Below, one piece after another: positions 35,904 through 42,262 of a stretch of 42,262 bases of DNA. This DNA is from Burkholderiales bacterium. GTDB taxonomy: Bacteria > Pseudomonadota > Gammaproteobacteria > Burkholderiales > Burkholderiaceae_C. A program made the translations under genes and the position numbers. The DNA lies in contig SXWY01000065.1 in the NCBI GenBank assembly GCA_005789825.1, positions 1 to 42,262 of the forward strand, written 5' to 3'. A model generated the notes under the pieces. The model ran no database searches. It saw only the letters and a program-made list of their open reading frames with translations, and was not told the origin of the DNA. Each line of letters begins with the position of its first letter. Position 1 is the stretch's first letter.

Positions 35904-38053
35904 GCGGCCACCTCTGTGACGGGTTTGAGCACAGGCCGAGCCCGTTGTACCTTGCCTTCTTTGACAGCTTGAAGCACCGCATCCCGAGGACCATCGGCCG
36001 CGATGCGACCCTGATCCAGAATCAACAAACGAGACGCCAATTCCAACGGCCCCGGACGGTGCGTGGCAATCACCACCAAGCGGTGCGTCAATTCAGGCGC
36101 CAAGCGTGTCAGCAACTGCTGTTCTCCCGCCATGTCCATGGCGCTGGTGGGCTCATCTAACAACAATATGGGGGCATCCGCCAGCAGCGCCCTGGCCAGT
36201 GCCACCATTTGCCGCTGCCCACCTGACAATGACTGGCCTGCTTCTCCCAGCGGCATGTCCAAACCCATGGGGTGCTCCATCACCCAGCTTTCCAGACCAC
36301 AGACACTCAGCACCTGTAAAAACCGCTCGTCCTTGACCCGTGGCGATGCAATCAGCAGGTTTTCACGCAAACTGCCTCTGAACAACACCACATCTTGAGA
36401 CACCCACGACACCTGGGCGCGCCAATCTGCGGGCGACAGATGCCGCAGGTCCAAGCCATCGACCCAGACACGGCCTTGCGTGGGTTGCAACAACCCCGCC
36501 AAAACGCGAAGCAAAGAAGATTTGCCCGAACCCACTGGCCCCATCACTGCGGTGATTTCACCGATTTGGAATGGCAACTTGGGAATATTCAACACAGCTT
36601 TTTCAGTGCGGGGGAATTGAAACACCAGGTTCTCGAGTACCAAATGGTGTTTGAACCTTTCCATGCTGACGAATGTTTTTTGTGAAACGCCAGCATGCAA
36701 TGGCAAAGACATCAATTTGTTGACCGCAGAAAAGGAAATTTGGGTGTTGTGCCAACGGGCCATCAAACCTGCGACCTGACCCAAAGGCGCGAGTGCACGC
36801 GAAGCCAATATGCTGCAACCAATCAACGCACCGACGGTGAGTTGCCCCAGCAAGATCAAGTACACGCCATAGACGATCAACCCCGTGGTGGCCATTTGCT
36901 GCAACCACTGGCTGACGTTGGCAGTCAAAGCAGATGCCATGCGGCTGGCCATGGCGCTTCTGGCGGTTGCAGCGCACACGCGCTCCCATTTGCTCAAAAA
37001 CCCCGATTGCGCGCCCAGCGCTGTGATGGTCTCCAAGCGCTCCATACTTTCGACCAGCATGGCGTGTTTTTGGGTGCTTTCATACTGGTAGCGCTCGACA
37101 GATCGGCGAATTGGCCATTGGGTCAGTGCTCCAAAAAACATGGTCAATGCACCAGCAACCAATGGCACCCACACCAAACTGCCACCCATCCAAGCGATGG
37201 CTGCGAAAAACAGCAGGCAAAACGGCAGGTCGGTCAACACGACCAAGGTGCTGGAGCTGACAAAGTCACGCACGGATTCAAATTCACGCACTTGGCTGGC
37301 CCACTGGGCAGGCGATGCGGGGCGTTGATCGGCAGGCAGCTGCAAGGTTTTTTTGTAGATGGCAGAAGACAGCACCAAATCGGCACGCTTGCCTGCTTCA
37401 TCCAACACATGGGCACGCAAACTGCGCAATCCAAATTCGAGCAAAGCCGCCAACATCACGCCAATGGCCAAAGCCCACAATGAGTGCATGGCGGCATTGG
37501 GGATGACCCGGTCATACACATTCATGGAGAACATGGACCCGGCCAAGGCCAACAAATTGATCAAAACCGCGGCCACCACACAGTCGCTGTAATACGCCCT
37601 CAAACGCGAGAACACCCCCCAAAACCATTCGCTGCCATTGGCCTGCAATGTGTCGGTGGCTTCATCGGCCACGAACACGCGTTCGGCATAAATAACCAAG
37701 CCTTGCAGGTGGGGTTGTAAGTTGTCAACACTCACCCATAGCAGTTCAGGGTATGTCAGCAAAGGCGCAGCTTGGTCGTCTGTGAAACTTTGCACCTTGG
37801 CGCGGTGCTTCTCCAACTGGGTCAACAACACCCAACTGCCATCCACCAAGGACACCAAGCAAGGGAATGCGCGTATGTCGGACAGTTGCTTGACTTGGTA
37901 AGTGGTGGCCCGCAAACCATGCGATTGCAGGCTGACGGCGGCCACTTCCGGCGTCAAACTGGCAGGCATTTGAACTGCATAAGATGCCAAGTCTCGCCAT
38001 GACACCCGAACACCTGATTCGAGCGCCAATGCGGACAAAGCATGCCAAATCAC
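35900..38053 (-). CDS. LapB-type T1SS ABC transporter with degenerate C39-like domain (ABC-1)
   Basis: 717 residues. The N-terminal ~125 residues look like a C39 peptidase-like domain, but HALSALALESG has no cysteine at the catalytic position, so it is a substrate-docking rather than a cleaving domain. The exporter membrane domain (about 150–440) contains SMFSMNVYDRVIPN. The ATPase carries Walker A GPVGSGKSS near residue 504, LSGGQRQ near 606, ILLLDEPTS near 626 and an H-loop THR. This is the LapB/HlyB arrangement used for giant adhesins. The start is GTG at 38053, one base after the TolC-1 stop; the frame and domain length support it. It overlaps adaptor 1, forming a TolC-1/ABC-1/adaptor 1 cassette. 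Confidence 0.93.
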   Translation of the reverse strand: MIWHALSALALESGVRVSWRDLASYAVQMPASLTPEVAAVSLQSHGLRATTYQVKQLSDIRAFPCLVSLVDGSWVLLTQLEKHRAKVQSFTDDQAAPLLTYPELLWVSVDNLQPHLQGLVIYAERVFVADEATDTLQANGSEWFWGVFSRLRAYYSDCVVAAVLINLLALAGSMFSMNVYDRVIPNAAMHSLWALAIGVMLAALLEFGLRSLRAHVLDEAGKRADLVLSSAIYKKTLQLPADQRPASPAQWASQVREFESVRDFVSSSTLVVLTDLPFCLLFFAAIAWMGGSLVWVPLVAGALTMFFGALTQWPIRRSVERYQYESTQKHAMLVESMERLETITALGAQSGFLSKWERVCAATARSAMASRMASALTANVSQWLQQMATTGLIVYGVYLILLGQLTVGALIGCSILASRALAPLGQVAGLMARWHNTQISFSAVNKLMSLPLHAGVSQKTFVSMERFKHHLVLENLVFQFPRTEKAVLNIPKLPFQIGEITAVMGPVGSGKSSLLRVLAGLLQPTQGRVWVDGLDLRHLSPADWRAQVSWVSQDVVLFRGSLRENLLIASPRVKDERFLQVLSVCGLESWVMEHPMGLDMPLGEAGQSLSGGQRQMVALARALLADAPILLLDEPTSAMDMAGEQQLLTRLAPELTHRLVVIATHRPGPLELASRLLILDQGRIAADGPRDAVLQAVKEGKVQRARPVLKPVTEVAA

Positions 38054-38054
38054 G

Positions 38055-39428
38055 TCACAGCTCCAGGTAATCTGCCAAATAACCGCGCAAGCTGAGCAAA
38101 CGCCAAGCCGATAAGGTGGCGTCCGTGCTCGCAGTCATGGCATTGGTTCGTGCCGTGAACAATTCGTTTTCAGCGTTCAGCACATCCAGCAGCGATCTGC
38201 GCCCAATTTTGAATTGCTCTGCATAGGCGTTGACGACCTGTACCGAGCTGTCGACATACGCTTGAAAGGTATTGACCGACGCTTGGTTGGCCAGCAGTTC
38301 AAACCATTGCGTCTCCACTGCAGAACGCACTTTGTAAGTGGTCGCATCCACCGCACTTTCAGACGCGATGATGGCTTCTCTGGCAGCGCGGTTGCTGTGT
38401 TTGTAGCCGGGATTGACTGGCAGTGTCCATTGCAAATTGACACCCAAAGTGATGTTGTCTTGTCGTCCGGCGACAAAGCCGTAATTTTGTCCTGTGCGGG
38501 TGACGGCTTCGGCATTGATTTTCGGCCGCGTGGCACTTCGGCTGAGTTCCAAGCTGTGCCAAGACGATTTGACTTCGGACAAAGACTTTTGCAACTGCGG
38601 ACTGTTGTTGATGGCTTCAGAAATGGCCGACTCCAGGTCAGGTGGCAAAGGCACATTGCCAAATTCAGCCATCAACTGATCGAAATTTCCAAGATCGGAC
38701 AAAGCAGGTGGGTTCATGCCGCTGTGGTTGCGCCATTGCAAGCGGGCTGACTCCAAACGGGCCATGCGGTTGGTGAATGTCGATTCAGCCAGTGCCACTC
38801 TGGCTTGGGCCACAGAAAGGTCGGAGGCGCGACCCAAATCCGTCAAAGCGATCTGCTTCATCTGGCTGACATAATTTCTGTGCAACTTCAAATTTTGTCG
38901 AGCCAATTCGGTCAGCTGGTGCTGCCGAACCACTTCTATATAGAGTTCGACGGTTTTCAACACCAGCTGCTCTCTGACCATGACCAGCTGCCAATCCATG
39001 CCCAATGAACCCGCTTTGAACCGCCTGAGGTTGGCACCCAGTGACTGGTCAAACAGCGGTTGGGTCAATTTGAGTTGTGCTTGGGCTTGGTCTTTGAACA
39101 CATTGGTGCGATTGCTCAAATACAGTTTTTGTTGTTCTTGCCCGTAACTGCTGCTGAAGCTGAGCTGCGGGTAACCGCTGGAACGTGCCTCGCTGACCCG
39201 GGACAAGGCCAAACGGCTTTCTGCTTCAGCTTGGCTGAGCTCGGGGTGGTTTTGCAGCACCAACAACACCAGTTCTCGCATGCCCGTGGGTTTGCTGACA
39301 ACCGCCTGTGGGGTGGCCACAGCAACAGGTGGGTTGTCCTCTGGGGTTTGTGCACTCGCACTGATACACAGTCCAGCAAACAACACCCAGACGGCAGGGC
39401 AAACGACTTTGGGTGGCATCGGCTTCAT
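38055..39428 (-). CDS. TolC-family outer membrane porin 1 (LapE-like)
   Basis: 457 residues, normal length for the family. A signal peptide with AGLCISASAQ cleavage context is followed by a short linker. The first efflux repeat begins MRELVLLVLQNHPELSQAEAESRLA, with LTQPLFDQSLGANLRRFKAG after it. The second begins ESAISEAINNSPQLQKSLSEVKSS, with YKHSNRAAREA and the ending LDVLNAENELFTARTNA, all typical of TolC/LapE. It would provide the outer membrane duct for ABC-1 and adaptor 1. It follows the lipoprotein gene after 25 bases and precedes ABC-1 by one base. It is diverged from porin 2 and lacks its extensions. Confidence 0.93.
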   Translation of the reverse strand: MKPMPPKVVCPAVWVLFAGLCISASAQTPEDNPPVAVATPQAVVSKPTGMRELVLLVLQNHPELSQAEAESRLALSRVSEARSSGYPQLSFSSSYGQEQQKLYLSNRTNVFKDQAQAQLKLTQPLFDQSLGANLRRFKAGSLGMDWQLVMVREQLVLKTVELYIEVVRQHQLTELARQNLKLHRNYVSQMKQIALTDLGRASDLSVAQARVALAESTFTNRMARLESARLQWRNHSGMNPPALSDLGNFDQLMAEFGNVPLPPDLESAISEAINNSPQLQKSLSEVKSSWHSLELSRSATRPKINAEAVTRTGQNYGFVAGRQDNITLGVNLQWTLPVNPGYKHSNRAAREAIIASESAVDATTYKVRSAVETQWFELLANQASVNTFQAYVDSSVQVVNAYAEQFKIGRRSLLDVLNAENELFTARTNAMTASTDATLSAWRLLSLRGYLADYLEL

Positions 39429-39453
39429 GGCAGGTCAAGCACTGGGGCAGCGG

Positions 39454-40368
39454 TTATTTTTTCGACAAGCTGTTTTGCTCTGGCATCAGCGAATACTCAA
39501 TCACCAGCTCTTTGGGTGCGGTCAAATTGAGCTCTATCCAAATCACCCGACCAAAGCGTGCAAATTGGAATGACTGGTGCATGCTGACGCGTCGGTTAAG
39601 CAACATTTCCCAGCCCTTGAGCCTGGCGTCCTCCACCAAAGCATCTCGGGCGGCATCCAAACACGTGACGCTTTCACACACCACTTTGGCGGGTTTTGCA
39701 GCAGCATCTTTTTTTGTATCTGTTGGGGTGATTGGTGACAGTGGTGCATTGAGTTCGGCATCGGTTACCCGGCCTTTCCTGTTTTTCTTGTTGTCTTTGC
39801 CCGCAGGCCCCGCTTCCTTGGCAGCCGTTTTGGTCTCCACCACGGGTGCAGGCACGGCTACTGGCTCGGGCTTGTGGTCAAAAGAAATCTTGGCGTACAA
39901 ACGACCGAGCATTTGCTCTCCAGCCCCGACCACGGTTTCCTCGTTGACCCGGGTAGGTTCAGCGCCTGGTATCCATGGAAAGTCGTAAACGGGTTGCTTT
40001 TGCCATTTGTTGGGGGCAGTGCCTTCTTTGACGCTGGGCAAATAGGGGGCAAACAACATGCTGTTGACTTTGGGCTCGGGCTCCTTGACGGGCTCTGGTG
40101 GGGCCGGTACCGGAACCGCCGGTGCCATCAATGCCGCCGGCGCTGGCGGCGTGAAAACTTTTTGTGCATTGAGCGCCTCTGGCGTCAGTGGCACACGCTC
40201 CGGGCGGTTACCTGCCAAATCCTTGGGAATGGTCAGTTGCCTGACCTCTCGCGGTGTGGGCGGTGGTGGCGTGTCGTCCTCCATGTTCAGCAATGTGGTG
40301 CAGCCCGTCAACGCGGTGCCCACCAATACAAAACCCATGGCGTTCAATAGGTGAAGTGACAATTTCAT
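39454..40368 (-). CDS. Lipoprotein of unknown function with a domain shared with the neighbouring exported protein
   Basis: 304 residues from ATG at 40368 (a TTG 24 bases earlier is discounted). The signal peptide ends in lipobox LTGC with Cys23, so it should be lipidated. A long Pro/Ala/Lys-rich middle (about 30–230), which could span part of the periplasm, leads to a compact C-terminal domain (about 238–297: DALVEDARLKGW, RVIWIELNLTA). That domain aligns without gaps to residues 73–130 of the 147-aa protein next door, 15 of 58 positions identical. The motif PLSPITP also occurs in porin 2's tail. I do not recognise the family. Position directly before the T1SS genes suggests an accessory envelope part of the secretion or display system. 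Confidence 0.82.
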   Translation of the reverse strand: MKLSLHLLNAMGFVLVGTALTGCTTLLNMEDDTPPPPTPREVRQLTIPKDLAGNRPERVPLTPEALNAQKVFTPPAPAALMAPAVPVPAPPEPVKEPEPKVNSMLFAPYLPSVKEGTAPNKWQKQPVYDFPWIPGAEPTRVNEETVVGAGEQMLGRLYAKISFDHKPEPVAVPAPVVETKTAAKEAGPAGKDNKKNRKGRVTDAELNAPLSPITPTDTKKDAAAKPAKVVCESVTCLDAARDALVEDARLKGWEMLLNRRVSMHQSFQFARFGRVIWIELNLTAPKELVIEYSLMPEQNSLSKK

Positions 40369-40413
40369 AAAACGTCCGATTCGGTTGGTCAATGGCGAAA
40401 TGGGGGGTTGGCT

Positions 40414-40857
40414 TTATTCAGCAAGCTGCGCAGTCGCAGGGGTGGCAGCGTTGGCTTTCGGTTTGCCGTTGGACTGGTTCAAAACCACCGAGTAAATGGC
40501 ATCCACACCCAGCGCAGTGTTGATCAGTCGAATATCCAAAATACGGGTGTCTTGTACAAAGGTCAGAACAAAGCTGGTACCCAGTCTGACCAATGAATGC
40601 AAAGCCCAACTCTTGAGCAACGCATCGTTGATCAATTCATTGCTGACTTGCTCGCTGTAGGTATCTCCCAGCGATGCGTAAAAAATGCCCGTTTGTTGGT
40701 TGCCTTCCCCTAGCAATACCGTTTGTTCGTGCCTGACCAGCTTCATGTTGGGTATGTAGGGATACATATTGCTTTGCACCGCTGGCCAAACGGTTTGTGC
40801 CTGTACCCAGCCAGAACACAACAGCACCGTGCTGATAAAGAGTTTTTTGATCCACAT
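40414..40857 (-). CDS. Small exported protein of unknown function, first gene of the operon
   Basis: 147 residues from ATG at 40857, chosen because AGGGG (40866–40870) sits eight bases upstream and the N-terminus is a clean signal peptide (KKLFISTVLLCSGWVQAQ). A TTG at 40875 is the alternative. The mature protein is soluble, with no lipobox and no further membrane helix. Its second half (about 73–130: NELINDALLKSW, TRILDIRLINTA) resembles the C-terminal domain of the following lipoprotein. The two genes are 45 bases apart. No known family is recognised. Being first in the block and periplasmic by prediction, it may be an assembly or regulatory partner of the T1SS. Confidence 0.8.
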   Translation of the reverse strand: MWIKKLFISTVLLCSGWVQAQTVWPAVQSNMYPYIPNMKLVRHEQTVLLGEGNQQTGIFYASLGDTYSEQVSNELINDALLKSWALHSLVRLGTSFVLTFVQDTRILDIRLINTALGVDAIYSVVLNQSNGKPKANAATPATAQLAE

Positions 40858-40942
40858 ACAAGCATCCCCTGGCAATGAATTGGTGAATTGGCAAAGTGTT
40901 TTGACGCATCCGGATCAGCACCCAGGCACTTCTCAAAGAGCA

Positions 40943-40948
40943 CTTATA
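40943..40948 (-). promoter_or_regulatory. Candidate -10 element TATAAG
   Basis: The minus strand reads TATAAG here, placing a start site about 80 bases before the ATG at 40857. No good -35 hexamer is present at 16–18 bases (ACTCTC at 17), so it would need an activator or a different sigma factor. Other AT-rich candidates lie further upstream. Confidence 0.25.
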
Positions 40949-41051
40949 CGCCCATTTTCTTCATTGAGAGTGTACTTAAATTTGTTATTTAATAAAAAAA
41001 TTAGATCTTTGAAATTATTTAATTAAGCAAAAATCAAGATTAATTGAATAA

Positions 41052-41073
41052 AATTTGGGGAATTTTTCAAATT
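41052..41073. promoter_or_regulatory. Small inverted repeat in the AT-rich leader
   Basis: AATTTG (41052–41057) and CAAATT (41068–41073) form a perfect six-base inverted repeat with a ten-base spacer, a spacing compatible with a dimeric regulator. In such A+T-rich DNA this can also arise by chance. Confidence 0.25.
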
Positions 41074-41245
41074 CACCCTTTAAATAAATACTAAATAACT
41101 AACGTATTGCGGGGCATTGGTTGTTTTTTTCAAAATTGTTGTTTTTGGACAAACCTCTGTCGTCCCCTGAAGCTCCCCCACTCCAACCAAGCCTACCCAC
41201 GTCGGACCAGGGCCTGTTTGCACCGTCGCAAGGGATGCACCGGCT

Positions 41246-42262
41246 TCAAGCGCCGACGGCTTGTCCGTCGCTTCGGGGATCGGCGCCGCCGGTGCGCACA
41301 CCCGATACCGGATCGAGTGTGATGCCGTGCGCATGACCCGCCAATTCGTTCCATGGTCCCCAGCGGTTGAGCAGATGGCCTCGCTGGTGCAGCGCAGCCA
41401 GGGTTGGCTCACCCAAGCGACTCTCCACATGCAAGGTGTCGCGGGCTTCGCCCAACGCAAACCGGCCTGACAACCAACGCGGTGATTGCACGGCTTGTTG
41501 AATATCCAAACCGTGGTCGACCATGGCGCTGTAGGTTTGGAATTGAATTTGTGGCTGGCCATCAGCGCCCATGCAACCCATCACACTCCACAGTTTGTTG
41601 GCTCTGATACCGATAGAGGCGATCAAAGTATGCAAGGGCACCTTGCCGGGCGCCAAAGCATTGGGATGACCCGGTGTCAAAGAGAAATACGCGCTGCGGT
41701 TTTGCAGCAACACGCCAGTGGTTTCGTCGACCATGCCTGAACCGAAAGCGCCATACAAACTGTGGATCAACGACACCGCTTGGCCTTGCGCATCCACCGC
41801 AGCGATATACACCGTGTCACCCGTGAGGCTGCCATAAGAAGGTACTTTGTCCCACGCCAAGGCTTTGTCTGGGTCTATCAATGCACGGCGCTCATTCAAA
41901 TAGGCATCGCTGAGCAAGTGTTTCATAGGCACATCCACAAAAGCTGGATCACCCAGCCATCGGTCGCGATCGTGGTAGCTGATTTGTTTGGCCTGAACCA
42001 TGCAGTGGATGCGCTGCGGATCGTTCAAATCCCTGCGATGCAATTCAAAGGGTTCTACCAATTTGAGCATTTGCAAGACGGTGAAGCCTTGGGTCGGCGC
42101 TGGCGTTTGGTAGAGGGTGAGATCACGGTATTGACCCACCAATGGTTGGCCCCATGGAGCCTGTTGCTTCGCCAAATCGGACAGGTCGAAAAAACCACCG
42201 CTTTGTTGAGAAAAAGCCGCCAACGATTGGCCGACTTCTCCAGCGTAGAAAGCTTGCGCTCC
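41246..42262 (-). CDS. ggt: Gamma-glutamyltransferase family protein, C-terminal part
   Basis: The frame is open to the right edge, so the N-terminal part is outside; 338 residues and the stop are visible. It begins GAQAFYAGEVGQSLAAFSQQSGG and ends GADPRSDGQAVGA, both typical of the family. The presumed nucleophile threonine is in GDTVY (codon at 41813–41815). It marks the start of the small subunit after autocleavage and is followed by SLYGAFGSGMVDETTGVLLQNR and the GK-PLHTL stretch. Members hydrolyse or transfer gamma-glutamyl groups, often from glutathione, usually in the periplasm; the GDTVY form matches the YwrD-like branch. It is co-directional with the adhesin operon but 388 bases away, so no functional link is implied. 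Confidence 0.9.
   Translation of the reverse strand, partial: GAQAFYAGEVGQSLAAFSQQSGGFFDLSDLAKQQAPWGQPLVGQYRDLTLYQTPAPTQGFTVLQMLKLVEPFELHRRDLNDPQRIHCMVQAKQISYHDRDRWLGDPAFVDVPMKHLLSDAYLNERRALIDPDKALAWDKVPSYGSLTGDTVYIAAVDAQGQAVSLIHSLYGAFGSGMVDETTGVLLQNRSAYFSLTPGHPNALAPGKVPLHTLIASIGIRANKLWSVMGCMGADGQPQIQFQTYSAMVDHGLDIQQAVQSPRWLSGRFALGEARDTLHVESRLGEPTLAALHQRGHLLNRWGPWNELAGHAHGITLDPVSGVRTGGADPRSDGQAVGA

Larger units (their letters stand above)
40858..41245 (-). promoter_or_regulatory. AT-rich leader region of the adhesin operon
   Basis: 388 bases without a believable gene, between the ggt-family stop and the first operon gene. The stretch 40950–41110 is strikingly A+T-rich compared with the rest of the window, with many A/T runs. 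Such regions commonly hold promoters and binding sites for H-NS-like silencers. The 41110–41245 part is of normal composition; I see no intrinsic terminator for the ggt-family gene in it, so read-through cannot be excluded. Promoter function is inferred from position and composition only. Confidence 0.6.

Noticed and set aside
37690-38053. Active C39 peptidase domain in ABC-1
   Set aside because: The position where the catalytic cysteine is expected reads HALSALALESG with no cysteine, so processing of a leader peptide is unlikely.
41080-41562. 160-residue minus-strand open frame overlapping the end of the ggt-family gene
   Set aside because: It overlaps the well-supported ggt-family frame for most of its length, has an unnatural Trp/Cys/Pro-rich composition and extends into AT-rich non-coding DNA.

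Overview
The window looks like chromosomal DNA of a betaproteobacterium, most likely Burkholderiales (Comamonadaceae-like). The basis is the leuC–leuD–leuB order, with LeuD and LeuB of the 219-aa and 357-aa proteobacterial types, and the moderate GC. I could not run any search, so the family and genus level is an inference.

Left edge (1–2326, plus strand): the 3' end of leuC, then leuD and leuB of leucine biosynthesis. A type II toxin–antitoxin locus, hicAB, sits between leuC and leuD. hicB is intact. hicA is a pseudogene with two in-frame stops and a one-base frameshift.

Centre (2359–40857, minus strand, read right to left): one block of twelve co-oriented, mostly overlapping or tightly spaced genes, about 38.5 kb, apparently a single type I secretion (T1SS) and giant-adhesin operon. 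In order of transcription: a 147-aa exported protein; a 304-aa lipoprotein that shares a C-terminal domain with it; TolC-like porin 1; a LapB-type ABC exporter with a degenerate C39-like domain; HlyD-like adaptor 1; TolC-like porin 2 with long extensions at both ends; a MotB/OmpA-like protein; HlyD-like adaptor 2; a MotA/TolQ/ExbB-like protein with a long coiled-coil tail; a 3049-aa RTX protein; a second ABC exporter without a C39-like domain; and a 5101-aa adhesin with about 33 Ig-like modules, a lectin-like domain, RTX repeats and a C-terminal secretion domain. The parts correspond to two complete T1SS sets, two giant substrates, and a MotA/MotB-type pair like SiiB/SiiA of Salmonella SPI-4. 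The likely job is export and surface display of very large adhesins, with a proton-channel module acting on the exporter or on adhesin retention.

Right edge (40858–42262): a 388-bp partly very AT-rich intergenic region that probably carries the operon promoter, then the 3' part of a gamma-glutamyltransferase-family gene on the minus strand that runs off the window.

Points worth checking: the SPI-4-like double T1SS architecture; an internal duplication in the 3049-aa protein; the paralogous domain in the first two genes; a G9 tract in the 5101-aa gene and a C8 tract in the second TolC gene that could allow slippage; and the decayed hicA beside an intact hicB.
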